Assembly (NCBI GenBank): GCA_013396635.1
Contig: WBMW01005087.1
Location: 1-64,000, forward strand
Length of the DNA: 64,000 nt
From: Penelope pileata
Lineage: Eukaryota > Chordata > Aves > Galliformes > Cracidae
Direction of reading: 5' to 3'
Shown: positions 24,874-36,974 of the stretch, piece after piece
How positions within the stretch are numbered: the first letter of the stretch is position 1
Layout: each line of letters opens with the position of its first letter
The notes under the pieces: generated by a model
What the model was told of the DNA's origin: nothing
The model's database searches: none
What the model saw: the letters and a program-made list of their open reading frames with translations, nothing else
Program-made: the position numbers and the translations under genes

Positions 24874-27800
24874 CTATTGAGAAAAATGACAGACGTAAAA
24901 AATATCACAGAGAAGAAAAACGGAGCAAAATCTGTATTTTTTCTGTTTAAAGATTAATCTAGTTATTAGAATTTCTATTCTTGCCACAAGTTTTATCTGA
25001 GAAGCTCAACAGCACTTTGTATGTGCTTTTTTTAGAAAATTCCAGTGATATATGTCAACACTGATCACACTTTACACATAATATTCAAGCAAAAGAATGG
25101 TACTTCTAAGAGGAGTGAAATTATTTCAGCAACTGAGTGAGCATTTGCAGGACTTTAAAATTAAGCTGTCACTGAAATATCGTTTTGTACAGGATCACAT
25201 AGCTTTCAGTTTTAATTCTGTCTGATTTTTGTTTCTGTATACAATCTGTATAATACTAATCTGGAAAGAACTAGAATCAATTCAAAATTGTGAACTTTAA
25301 CTGTATACTTCTGCAATACCAAAAGCTTTTCTATTAAAACATGTATCTGCTTTTGGTGATTGTGTGTTATTACTGGCACTTTAATCCCACTAAGTTTAAT
25401 GTGATAGCAAAGGGCAAAGTGTTTTGAGCAGTGCTATGAAGTTTGTATTTGTGTGCTATATGAAATTTTAGTAACAACAACAAGAGAGAAACTGACCTAA
25501 GTAAGCAACTTCTTTCCAGCTCAAACCAATGTCTTTTTGCCAGTTCTCCAGGACTTGTAATTTATTTGTTGCGTTAACTTCTGCTACACATCCCAGCTGC
25601 ATGGCTGACAGGGCTTTTGAACAATCTCTTTCAGAGATGAGTCGAACCTATTAAGTCAAGTCAAGTTAGAATAAATTCTACGTACAAAGAAAAAAAGACA
25701 TGTAACATGATTTACGAAAAAAAGTGTGGAAGTTTTGCTCTTAGCTCTATCACGTATCAGAAGAGTTTTGCATGACTGGTTTTCTCATTCAGAACTCAGA
25801 GCAGAAATGGTTTGTGTCCAAAAAACATATTACAGTCTTGAATTACAAAGTGCTTTGGGAAAGTGAAATATCATTCTGTAGGCTTCCTTGTGCTTCACAA
25901 AATAGAAGTTTACCTTTGTCTTTTTAAATGCAGCATGTACCAAATAAAATACTGGATATCACAGTGCAGTGCCATGCTCACTATCTAATACAATAGCATC
26001 TAATCCAAGCAAAAAGTAGGGGATAGAAGAGTTTCTAAGGACAGTTTCTGAATTATTTGTAGAATATTTTGAAGTATTTTTCCTGATTCCTCTACCTAAT
26101 AACATCACTATTTTAGCTACAGTAGGACTTCAGAACATCAAGAGACCACTGAAAAGACCGAGGTGGTGTGGGCCATCAATCTCTTGAGATTTGAATTTAA
26201 ATTTGAAATTTAGAACCAATACATTGGGTGGGCTAAAACCAGAAGATGATTGCATCAGGATTTTTAAATATGTAAGACACAACCACTCCATGTTTACTGT
26301 CCAAGTTGCAGACAAGCTTATCTTCCCTGACTGCTGTTAAATGCTAACAAGTGTTTGGCACTGATTTTAAGAACAGAATGAATGGGATTGGTGCAGAAAG
26401 CAAGAGTACATCAGCACCATATACCAGAAATAGAACAAGTGCAGCACAAAGCCCAAGAGACTCCAAGTCACAGAAAGTATGGAAATGGGCACCCACAGGG
26501 AACAAAACAGTAATTACAAGCTTCCTCCCTTTTGTCCCACAGAAGACGAAGCTAAGGAAATTTTGGAAAACCACCTACTCCATTCCACTGCCCCTAGGTA
26601 GCATCAGCTACATCTAAATATGTCAAAAATGTCTTGCCTAACCTGTTACAACAGAAAAATAATAATAAGAAAAAAATACCATACAACAGACTCCAAAACG
26701 CACCTGCAACAGTCTGCTTGTAGTTTAACTAGCTTTATCTTATCCATGACTATGATTGGGCTCTCTGAAGGCAGCCCAAATCTGTACTTAGTTCTTACTC
26801 CAGTAAATTCTTCTAGTTATATCGAAGGCAGCAGCATACAGAGAAGATAATAGGAAAGCTAATTTTGCATAAATGCAAGCAAATACTCTGCTCAGCAGAA
26901 TAATAAAAATAATTGTAATAATTCAGGAAAGCATCCACATTACAACCTGTGTTGTTTCAGTTTTTTTCATTTACATTGAACTGTTGCCACTTCAAAGCAC
27001 ATAAGTTACGGCTAAAGCAACTATGCAGACGGAAGTGACTGGGCTTTGATTTCCCCTCTGCCACAACAGTAAGTCATCTAGGATGAGACAAGTAATTTTC
27101 CTGGGTCTCTCTTCTTCTTACATAGCTAAGAGATAACAAACATATCCCTGCTTGGTAAAGCTATTGCAAAAACATACAATTTATACAGCAGAGACATGTC
27201 ACAATAAATAAGAATGATATCAACTGACTGCTAGTCTAGACTAAACAGCACACAGTATGATTGCTGCTATCAAAACACCATACAACTGTCTTCCTACGTT
27301 TTTCCAGGACAAAAAGAGAAAGATGTCATGGCTGCTATGAATGAGACTGAGCACTTTATCAAAACATATTTATCTTCCTCTAAGGAATCTGAGAACAATG
27401 TTTGTCCCAACCCTGAACCAGTGTGTTGTGCTGCTTAACCACATCATAAATAAAGCCTCACACTTCAGAACAATCCTTACCTGGATTCCCCTTTTCTTTA
27501 ATAGGTCGATACCAACAACATCTCTATAGTCATAGGAGATCATTTCCTTGCGATCTTCTGTGACATAAATGCGACCATTTGTCAGGCATCCGTCAAAACT
27601 GCAAACCAATAGCTTCACCTCTTTTAATGGTTCCTTGCCAAAATATCCAAAGCTAGACAAAGAAATTATCTTTTCAGATGGAATTTTTTCACACTCCGAA
27701 AACAAATATTTCAAATACAATTGTGATCTTCAGGCAGAAAAATTGGCTTTAACATTCTTTTTTTCTTTTCCCCTCAAGTCTTTTCTTAGTATCTTTACTC

Positions 27801-30800
27801 TCCAACTAGATTCTCCTTCTTCAATTAAAAAACCAAAAACCACAAAGCCAAAAGACAGGTCAGTCATGTCATCCATTTAAAAATTAGAATGATAGTTATT
27901 TCTTTAGCATAAAAGGTTTTGTTCTAAATTGCACTTACATTGGGAAAAAACAAAACGGAGTAAAGGATGAAAAAGGTACAGTAAGAATGCTCCATTCCCA
28001 TCTGCTATTTCCTTATAGAAATACAGAGTAGCTGCACAGAAAAGGCAGCAGGCAAGATGGAATCAGGCCACATCTTCTGCTTGGACCAGTCTTAGTCACG
28101 TGCATCAGTAACTGTGGACATGGAAGCCTAAGACAACTTAGCTAGAAAAGCCAGAGATTACATTAACACATTGCTGTGGGATAGTAAGGCTTACAATCTT
28201 CCTTTTCTCCAGACTGAACTTGAATAAATAAGAAAGATAAACATGCAAACATATAGCAAAGGTAATTCTAGATAATTTCAACAGAGAAAGGAAAAATTAT
28301 AGATGGAAATAAAGTTATTCAATTACCTTGACTAATGAGTTAAACTGGAACTTGAAGAAAAACTACAATATGCATTCACATGATCATCCTTTGAAACAGT
28401 GACTAATATTAAAGAAATAAAGGGAATAAGTGCTTTTACCTCAATACTCTTTGCTCCGCAATAGGCCAGTCAATGTCGATATCAATATCCACACTGTGCT
28501 CAGCACGCATTTCATAGTAGGCCATTTTACCACCCTAAAGAAAGTAGAATCCATTACAATTTTCTGCTCAAGTTCACACAACTGCAGAATGGTACAATTT
28601 AGTACCACGTAATGAAAGCTAAATATCTGGTTACACTGGGGTCCCAGTAGCTAAAAGGCAAGTGAACCATCAACAATGACATTGTCAGTTACACAGAACC
28701 AAGCATTTGAAACTTTATGCAAGCAATGGTTAGTATCTTCCTTCCACAGCTAGAAGAAGCATGAAAGAAGAGTGGTATTCATTACAGTCATTAGATCATA
28801 CAGATTTCACTACGTCTTTTAATACAGTAAAACAGTAATACTGTTAGTGTTGATTCAAGTATGCTTATTGCTTGTTTGCTGTTTACATGACTTCATCTCA
28901 ACTGAAAGAACATTCACCAAAGCCCTGTGTAATTAAAAAAACTGAAAGCCCTGATTCTCAGAGTTAGTGGCCCAGCCTTCCCAAAATGTGTTATTCAGCG
29001 CAACTGTACAACTTCAGATCAACGCTTCCATGTCCACACAGCAATGGCCAGCACTGTAGAAGTCTACACAAACTACAGACCCAAAGCTATTTTCTCTGTA
29101 TTATTAGGTAAGGTATCTGCAAAAGACAGAAATAAGAACCTGGTATTCCTAGTATAGTACTCTAATCAGAAAAATGGAAATATCTACATTAGGATTTTTT
29201 TCAGTTCTGTTGACAGATATTGGAAATGATCTGTAAGACGGCAAACCTACTTTGCATGAGAAAGTTAAGGGACTGTATTTGTAGACAAAATCAAAGCTCT
29301 GTATTGCTCCATTAGGTCACAAACATTAGGAGGGAAACAGACTTTAAATAACAGTGCAAAACTGGCACAGGACAAAGGATGTAAACTGGCCAAGAATACT
29401 AGTTTACAGATCATGAAAGAAGCCTGTGGCACTGCATTAATGTAAATTTCACACCTTCAGTGACACTAAACTGAATTATAAGATATACACATACCGGTAA
29501 ACTCGTGAAACAATATTCTAGGCTTATAGGTATACATACTGTTAAACATTATTTGTACAAATACGTTTACTGTGAAGGAAGCTGTAAGTTGAACAGCCCT
29601 AATTACAACCAGCCCTGTTATGTTACAAGTCCTAACCGTCCTGAGGCCAAAGTGCTGTCAGTAGACACTGACTGCATCAGAAACAGAAACGCACCATTGA
29701 ATTCAAACTCCTCTATGACAAGAGATGCATTATTCTAAAGACCAGAAGCACTAACCTGCAAGTAGCCTTTCTCAATCAAATGCCTCTTAGCAAAATAAAA
29801 TGAGCCATTTTCATACAGCTCCCCAGGCCAATCTTGCCGCCGGTACCGCTTCGCTGGGTTCAGGTTTTGGGGCTCTGTCATTTTGTTTTCTGTTAACAGA
29901 GAAAAATGAAAAACAATTTTTCCAGAATCTCTGTTCAGAATTACTGAACAACTTTCTCTAATAGCTTTCTGATGGAAAATTAAGGATGCAATTCAGTCAC
30001 CACCTTCTTTCGTTATTCTCTCTCATTGCCTAGTTTTATAAAGAATCACCAGATTGCTTCCTCTCCTTCTGAACCGTGGATAACAAAATGGAGGACTGTC
30101 CTAAGAAACACAGTAGGAAGAGGTTTAGTTTGCAGAGAGGGTTAACCCAAAAAACATTCAGCTACGTACACGTATAAGCCAAAATGTCCTAAAAGACCTG
30201 AGAGCTGAGAGGACCAACTTGAAATATGGAAGGTGAAAAAAGAGCATGGGAGAAGAAATTTTGCTTATGGAAATATTTCAGTACTTCTCCAATATACTTC
30301 TTATTTAGAGACATACGTAATATTAACTATTTTCAAATTGTTCAATTAGCATCCACAAATAAACAAAACAGTGCCTTGAACAAACAACATCCTGTAAGAT
30401 CCCATATTGCTATCAATGTCAGCAATATGCGCAGCAGAAACTCAACCAGGGACCAGAGGCTCACCTCTAGTATCAAGCTTCATCTATTTCATTCTCCTTT
30501 AAAGCACAACATTTTGTAAACTCAGAAAAAAAAAATATATATCTGAAGCATTATATATCTCAATGGAATACTGTTAATATCTGAGTAACACATTCATTTT
30601 TTTTTTTAAATAGATCTGACAGTATTTGAACTAAGCATTTTGGGGGAAAAAGGAACCAAACATTTATGCTTTCATCGCAGAAATAAAAGCAACATAGACA
30701 ATGTGGGGAATAGTTTTTTGTAAAAGCACAGAAGGTACTTTTACAGCTATGAGAAGATACAATCTTTATTTATAAGTAGAGTTCAGTCTTCAGTCCTCTT

Positions 30801-33800
30801 GGCAACTGTAGCTGAGAGGCATATTTACTCTAGGAAAAAGAGTCATATTCTTCTGTATGAGCTAATTAACATGAGCTCAGTCCTCACAAATCAAAGGCAG
30901 TTTGCAATTTCGCATAAGTCAGCAGACAAATTAGCAGGCTGAAGCAAATCTTAAGCCTCCAGGCAAAAGAGGTTGCCATCCGGTCTCCACCAAGACTTCA
31001 CCTCACATCAGTTGCCATTTACTAGCTATTGCATAGCGAGACTGAACACTTCCCTAGTTGAGACATGACCTCAGTGTCATGCCCACAAAATTGTGAAAAC
31101 CCACCAAGTAGGCATAACATGTAAAGAATTTGGGAGTTATGTTTTGAGGGGAAGATATGTTTACAATGTTTCCATTTTCAGCATCTTGTTCCTTCTGGAA
31201 AACAATTAAAGAATGGCTGAGTAATGATCTGTAATATTAAAACAGCAATACCTCTCCAGGAACCCAGCCCATGCCTATGATGTCATTTCCAAACGGAAAT
31301 GTCATGGGTACAAACATTAGACATTTGAATAAAACTTTGACCAGTTTTAACTGTAACCAGAAACAGCTCAACCTTACCTCCTTTTTTCACCTCGCTCCAT
31401 CGAAATTGATGCCGTCTCACAACAGAGAAAACAGAATCAAAGCCCTCCTTCTGGATCAGATCTGCTACTTTTATAAGATCACTGGGATGTAAACAGGGAG
31501 ATGTTGCTTGAATATTTCCTACAATATCAACCTCTGAAAATAAATAAACAAATATTTATCAAACAATGAACATTTTTAATATATACAACCCCGAAGTGTG
31601 GTATAAGCAGATGCCACAGAAGGAGAATCTTTCCAGCTTCTATTTTCTATAGGCTTTAGTTATTTTTCTAAATAGTAAGTTGCATCATCCCTCTGGGCCT
31701 ATACCATAAAAGCTCAACATACTTCATTACTGATTTACCATGATGATGACTAAGAAACTCTCTGATAGTTTCTAGAGAAGTAGAGGAGTCTTGAGATACT
31801 TCAGGACTTCGGCGATGAACTTGGGCACCAAACTGCTTTGCAACCTTCTCGATTTCATCATGGTCTGTAGACACCCACACACTGTTGGCAGACAGTAACA
31901 GAAATGAATGATTATGTCAAGAACAATACTCAGCAAATATACTTGTCTGCCACAATCTGCTCACCTGAACAACATCCTGTCCTATTCTTGGCAACAAAAG
32001 AAACTAGTTCTTATATTTGTGCAGTAAAACCGTATGTCAGTCCAACAAGGCACTTTCAACAACAGAGATGAAACACACACAGTGTGCAGGCTGTAAAATC
32101 TCAAGGCTGGGTTGCATTTCAGTTTAATGCTGCAAGGTGCCTGATCTACCATATATGCAGGTAGCTTAAACAACATAAAACACAGGGGTGTAACCAGAAA
32201 ATTCCAATGCCAGCATGCCACAATGTTGGGCATGCTAAAATATCATGGAATGGTGACTGGTTTGAATGATGTATTCAAAATCACTGTGGGGTTCAGAAAC
32301 AAGGCCAACAACAAGTAAAACTGTCACTCTGTTAGAAGACTAGCTTGTTCTGCAAGCATTTTAAAATGCCTCAGTTAGGCTCCATGCAATCCCAGAGAAA
32401 GAGCTGTTCAAGTTGCAAACACGTGTTTTGGCACTGGAAGCCTTCAATACTGGTAAGACAAGACTGCTACGGTTCAGGGATAATAAACGTTTACAAAGGG
32501 AAGGACTAAGTCCTGAAGAAGTTATGTGATGGTAAACATTGCCTGAGTAAGTCACCTGGCTGCTGTCATCACTACGACAAAAAAGCATGTGAGATACAAA
32601 ACCAAAAATTATGACAAAAACTTTTATTCTCTCAGAAATATCGGCATTCTCGGTGCACTGCACATAGCAAGCGGTGCTTTACTTCAATTTTTCCATTCAA
32701 AGACATCATGAGATCATCAGAATATAATTGTATGACAGCGGCACAGCGTCAAGTCACACCCATGTAAATGAATGAAAAGGAAGTATTCTCCATAAGCTGC
32801 TTCAGGCTGGCTAATTTAAACAACCACCGCCCATGGGGCTAACAGGGTTTGGCTGCGTGATGCGCACCCTGCCAGCACAGCTCTTTCAAAGGGCACTGGA
32901 AACCCAGCACACTTCCGCCTAACGCACCTGTTATGCCTCATTCCTGCTGGGAGAGTTCACTTCAGACACCAGATGGAAAACAAGGAGGTCACTCACGCTA
33001 CCACATTTACAATCATAGAATGGCTTATGTTGGGAGGGACCTTACAGCCCAGCCAGTCCCAGCCCCTGCCATGGGCAGGGCTGCCACCCACTGGGTCAGG
33101 CTGCCCAGAGCCCATCCAACCTGGCCTCGAGCACCTCCAGGGATGGGGCACCCACAGCTTCTCTGGGCAGCTGTGCCAGGGCCTCACCGTGCTCTGAGTA
33201 AAGAATTTCCTCCTAATATCTGAGCTAAACCTCCCCTCTGTTAGTTTACAGCCCCCTTGTCCTGTCACTGTCTGCCAGCACGAGGAGCCAGCCCCTCCTG
33301 CCTGTAAGCTCCCCTCCAGTGCTGGGAGGCCGCAGCAAGGTCCCCCCGGAGCAAACAGGTCATCAAGTGGTATGGATTCACACCCATGACATAACTACCA
33401 ATGATCTAGAAACGTTTAACTGCTCCTTTATCAAAAACGCAGTCACAGACGCCTACAGCGCTTTCCAGGATACCAAACAAAGGGCTGTCCAGAAGAGATG
33501 GCAGCGGCTGTGGGACACGGAAGACCCGTGCGCACTGAGCCTGGCTGGGCTTCACTTCCACAGGAACCCAAGGTTCGGGTCCCTGCCCCTCACACCACCC
33601 CGAAACTCGGCATCAGGAAGTTGCACCTGGGCGTGCTGCACACCGGCAGCACCCGGAGCCCGAGGGCCCACCCGCAACCCCCCACAGCCCCGGCCACGCC
33701 GCGTTCCAGGAGCGGCGGCGCAGCCCCCGCGGCTGACAGGACACGACAGGACAGGACAGGACAGGATAGGACAGGACGGCCCGGCCCCGCGAGCCCCCAG

Positions 33801-33992
33801 CTGAGCCAGGGGAGCGAGGGCGCATGCGCACCTGTGGAAGACGCCGGCGTCGAGTGCGGCGCGCAGCACCCAGCCGATGAGCGGCACGCCCGCCAGCAGC
33901 TTGATGTTCTTCAGCGGGATCCCCTTGCTGCCGCCGCGCGCCAGGACCAGCGCGGCCAGGTGGGCGCATGGCCGCTCCTCGCCTGCCTCCAT
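24641..33992 (-). CDS. CMAS: CMP-N-acetylneuraminate synthetase (8 exons)
   Basis: Nuclear enzyme that joins CTP and sialic acid to make CMP-sialic acid, the donor for all sialyltransferases. Coding exons in gene order: 33992-33832, 31881-31739, 31533-31378, 29889-29756, 28534-28440, 27652-27481, 25647-25497 and 24873-24641, totalling 1245 nt (414 aa; human 434). The catalytic domain has ARGGSKGIPLKNIK (18-31), STDHDEIE, IQATSPCLHP, RRHQFRW and VDIDIDIDWP (metal-binding Asp). The C-terminal HAD-like domain begins about residue 239 with LLVCSFDGCLTNG and ends with REFAEHIFLLIEKV. The mammalian lysine/arginine-rich N-terminus is absent from the chosen start, and the mid-protein nuclear signal KRPRR reads KRYRR (167-171). 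The start ATG at 33992 has a good context (GGGCATGGAGG). The gene lies in a CpG island. Introns contain a CR1 tail and a GACAG repeat, otherwise unrecognised DNA. Confidence 0.97.
25497..25647 (-). CDS. CMAS: CMAS exon 7
   Basis: Encodes residues 288-337 plus one base: VRLISERDCSKALSAMQLGC through WKEVAYL. Acceptor TTAATAG, donor GTCAGT, a non-consensus third base. Confidence 0.92.
27481..27652 (-). CDS. CMAS: CMAS exon 6
   Basis: Encodes residues 230-287, starting SFGYFGKEPLKEVKLLVC. It opens the HAD-like C-terminal domain (FDGCLTNGRIYV) and ends LLKKRGIQ. Acceptor GTCTAG, donor GTAAGG. Confidence 0.93.
28440..28534 (-). CDS. CMAS: CMAS exon 5
   Basis: Encodes GGKMAYYEMRAEHSVDIDID to AEQRVL, residues 199-229 plus two bases, with the conserved Asp-rich metal-binding segment. 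Acceptor TCTTTAG, donor GTAAAA. Confidence 0.93.
29756..29889 (-). CDS. CMAS: CMAS exon 4
   Basis: Encodes residues 154-198, including NLNPAKRYRRQDW (the nuclear-signal region), LYENGSFYFAKRHLIE and YLQ. Acceptor TTAACAG, donor GTTAGT, a weaker 5' splice site than its neighbours. Confidence 0.92.
31378..31533 (-). CDS. CMAS: CMAS exon 3
   Basis: Encodes VDIVGNIQATSPCLHPSDL to FRWSEVKKG, residues 102-153 plus one base. Acceptor TTTTCAG, donor GTAAGG. Confidence 0.93.
31739..31881 (-). CDS. CMAS: CMAS exon 2
   Basis: Completes Ser54 and encodes VWVSTDHDEIEKVAKQFGAQ through EFLSHHH, closely matching vertebrate CMAS. Acceptor CCAACAG, donor GTAAAT. Confidence 0.93.
33011..33349 (-). mobile_element. 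CR1 LINE 3' fragment in CMAS intron 1
   Basis: Starts with AATCATAGAATGG, the reverse complement of the CR1 3' terminus. It continues with CCCATGGCAGGG-type and GGGCAGCCTGACCC-type segments in reverse. It is 5'-truncated and only non-coding 3' sequence remains. It lies in the same sense as CMAS. Confidence 0.95.
33735..33777. repeat. GACAG pentamer microsatellite
   Basis: About eight GACAG units with two substitutions, in CMAS intron 1 about 55 bases past the exon 1 donor. Likely length-variable. Confidence 0.9.
33832..33992 (-). CDS. CMAS: CMAS exon 1 (coding part)
   Basis: Encodes residues 1-53 plus two bases, including the nucleotide-binding motif ARGGSKGIPLKNIK. The donor GTGCGC follows CTTCCACAG. 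The frame stays open upstream to 34277, so a longer N-terminus cannot be excluded. Confidence 0.93.
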
Positions 33993-34280
33993 GCCCCGCT
34001 CCTCCGCCGCCGCCCGGTGCACGCTGGGAAATGTAGTCCTGCGCCTCCGCGCCTGCGTGCGGAGGCGTGGTGGGGAGGGACGGCGGCATGGCGGGAGCGG
34101 GGGAAGCTGTGTCTCTTCAGAGAACGACGTGAAGGGCGGTCCCGGGCTGCCCGTGTGCGGAGTGCCGGCAGAGGGCGCCGCCACCGCGCGGAGCCGTCTC
34201 GCGTGCGGGGAGAAACCGTTCCTCGTGCGCTTCGCACCTGCTGAGGCGTGTGCCAGAGCGTGAATCCAGTAATACAAGGC

Positions 34281-35473
34281 CGCGCAGGAGGGCGGTTTTT
34301 AACATAATCTGAAAACTGGTATCGATTGTATGTTAACGTAATTTGAGCAGCATTGCAAGGTCCTGGGAGCTCTGCTGTCTGTGGTGGGAGTGTGTCACAC
34401 GCGTTGCTGATGTTGTCCTCAGGTGACTGGAGACATGTCGCAGAGCAGAAGGACCGCCAGGGCCAGGGGAAACACTCCTGGTTCTGCTCAACAGCGAGGA
34501 AACACTAAAAACATTAAAAATAATATTTTAGGGATTTTGTTCTGTGGACATCTCTTCGAAGAAACACAGCAGAGATCATACGCTCTATTAAATTTCTTTT
34601 GGAGCTTCTCAGATAGCTGCTACAATATGCAATGCACCTGTATGTTAAGTAGGAATGGGCTGAAAACATCTGTGGTTTGGTTCATCACACTGTGAAAATT
34701 TGGTGGTTTATCAGCAGTCTCTTTTTCTGCAGTGTTCGCCCATTAACTCCTGCCTTCTCTAGGACAGATACAGAGAGGAGATTGTTTCATATCTCTCTCT
34801 ACAGCAGACATATGCATATGAAAGTAGGCAGCATCTCAACTCTTAGGCTTTTCCTCTTTAGGAGCAAGCCTGTTAATTCAGTCTTTCTCCTAGTTCAAAT
34901 CTTCCGGGCTTCTGATCAGCCCTTTTATTCTCCTCTCGACTGCTCACAGCAGGACTCAGAATTAAGCAGAACATTCCAAGTGAGGGAAGCAGGAGGGCTA
35001 GTACCTCGTGTGCCTTGCAGGTTGCACTCTTATTTGTACCTCTCTGTATAATTTTCCTTTTCTTGCAGAGTATTGATGTAATTCAGCCAGTGGTTCACTT
35101 TGCTTCTGGAAGAGCTGTTGCAATAGCCAGACACTTCCCAGCTGCGTCCCTACATCTGGCAATACCTGACCAAATGCAATATCTTGCTTTTCTTCCTACA
35201 ACAACCACTTCTGCCCCCAGCTTAAAATATTTTCACATAAACCGTGTTCCCTCAGCTTATTTATGTGAAGATATATGAGATATTGTCAAAACTTTTACTA
35301 ACCTAAAGGTGTATGTATGGTATCTGCTCCATCTTTCTGTAGCCACAAGCCTAGTTTTGTAAACTGAAATTATACTGACTTATATTGACTTGTCCTAGGT
35401 AAGTAAGTCAAAGCTCATAAAGTGTTACTGCGTCCCACTCCTTGCTAAGGCAGACCTGGTGGATAGTTCCCAG
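34281..35473. other. Unrecognised intergenic DNA upstream of CMAS
   Basis: Average-composition sequence with no recognised exon or repeat. A divergent non-coding transcript from the CMAS island could start here, but nothing in the sequence proves it. Confidence 0.45.
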
Positions 35474-35575
35474 CAGGCATGTCCAGCCTGCAGCCTGTGG
35501 GCCACATGTGGCCCAGCGCAGCTCCCCATGCAGCCCACCCCATGCTGCCACCGAGCCTCCACACCCATGGCATAG
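35474..35575 (+). mobile_element. hAT transposon 5' end fragment
   Basis: Begins CAGGCATGTCCAGCCTGCAG and continues GGGCCACATGTGGCCCAGCG, GCAGCCCACCCC and GCTGCCACCGAGCC. This matches the first 100 bases of the hAT copies at 22643 and 37819. The remainder of the element is not recognisable. Confidence 0.7.
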
Positions 35576-36974
35576 AAAGAGTAGCTTCCAGTTCAACCAG
35601 GTGTAGCATGTCCCTGAATCTCTGACAGTGGTTTCCACCATATGCTTCCATTTTGTCTCTCTTACCTGTCTCTGTAGCAGAAAAAGACAGGAGACCGCAA
35701 TTGAAACCGCCTGTGCAGATCATTACGGGGCCCTACTGACAAATAGAATTGCACTTCATGCACACAAAATTAAATCCTGACCCCAGATAGGTCAGCTGGA
35801 GTTTTACCGTTGTTTTTAAGGCGTCAGGCATTCCCCAATATACCACAAAGTCACTGACTCATGAAGCTCCAGTGTGTGCTTCAGAGAATCACTGTTACAT
35901 ACTTTTCCCATCTTAAAAGACTAAGAGCAGCGTTGCAGTCGGTGTGAATGGCAGAAAGGGCAGATCTCACACCAGACAGTTCAGAAGATGGAGGGCACGG
36001 TAGGTCTCATGATGGGCGGTTCAGTGGATGTTACTCTGAAAGCACACCCCAGCAGGCAGTACCAGTGGCGTTTCTTGTTCAGCCACACCTAATGCACTTT
36101 GTTCTTAAGTTATGTACTGCCTAACAAAGCACTGTCCTAAACATGCAAGAGATTAGTAGCCACTGTGCTAAGCTCTACGATGCGCTCCCTGCTAGTAGGT
36201 CATATCCTTTTAACAGTGATTACAGTAACACCTCAGCACCGATCTACCTAATACTTTCAATTTTTGTCATTCGTCTCCATGCTCGTATGCACAGACATGA
36301 ATGAATGAACTTCTTTCGTGAGCAATACCACAATATGGTATTTTATAGCAACTGAACTGTGGCCAGGAAGGAAATTTGCAGATTTTATTATCCCCAGTGG
36401 AATAGTATGGCATGGAACATGTTTTTAAAATAGATTTATTCCCACTAGTTTTGCTAGTATATCAGTATTTCCTTGAAATGAGCCAATTTAGCCCTTCTTG
36501 TTCAAAGATAGTGTTACATGATAAGACTGAGGGCAGGCAGGCTGTGCAGTCACAAGACTATGACCACATTGCATGATATGGGAATGTGTGCTGCGCTAGC
36601 TAGCAGTGATGTGAGAGCTGCTTTTTGCCTTTCTTCCACTCTGGGAAACCTATGCCTGCAGGCTCTTTCATGATTTCATAAAACAGGGTGCATGTTCCAA
36701 AGACACAAAGTATTATATTCTTTGTTTTGTTCCCCACTGCTCTATTACCAGAATAGCAAATGTTTTTGTCTTCAAAAGGGAGATGTCAGTACAAATAGGG
36801 AAGAAATAAGTCAGAATGTATCTAGGTCAGTAATAGGTACTCAAACATGCTCAGAGTTGAGTTTCATCCTTGGATATTTAAACAGCTGGCTGATGAAATG
36901 TCAGTGTTATCAAGACCAGAAAGAATAAAATGCCACCTGTGTTAAAAATGGGGAGAAAGGAATAGCCTGGGAAT
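35576..36974. other. Unrecognised intergenic DNA
   Basis: 1.4 kb with no recognised gene or repeat family. Confidence 0.5.

Larger units (their letters stand above)
33480..34280 (-). promoter_or_regulatory. CMAS CpG-island promoter
   Basis: A dense GC and CpG block covers exon 1 of CMAS and about 290 bases upstream of its ATG. No TATA box is apparent, which fits a housekeeping gene. Just upstream of the start codon is ACTACATTTCCCAGCGTGCA (minus strand, 34037-34018), a ZNF143/SBF-type promoter motif common in CpG-island promoters. The start site was not determined. Confidence 0.8.

Noticed and set aside
33498..34244. 248-codon plus-strand frame
   Set aside because: Lies antisense to CMAS exon 1 and spans the GACAG repeat; a shadow of GC-rich sequence.
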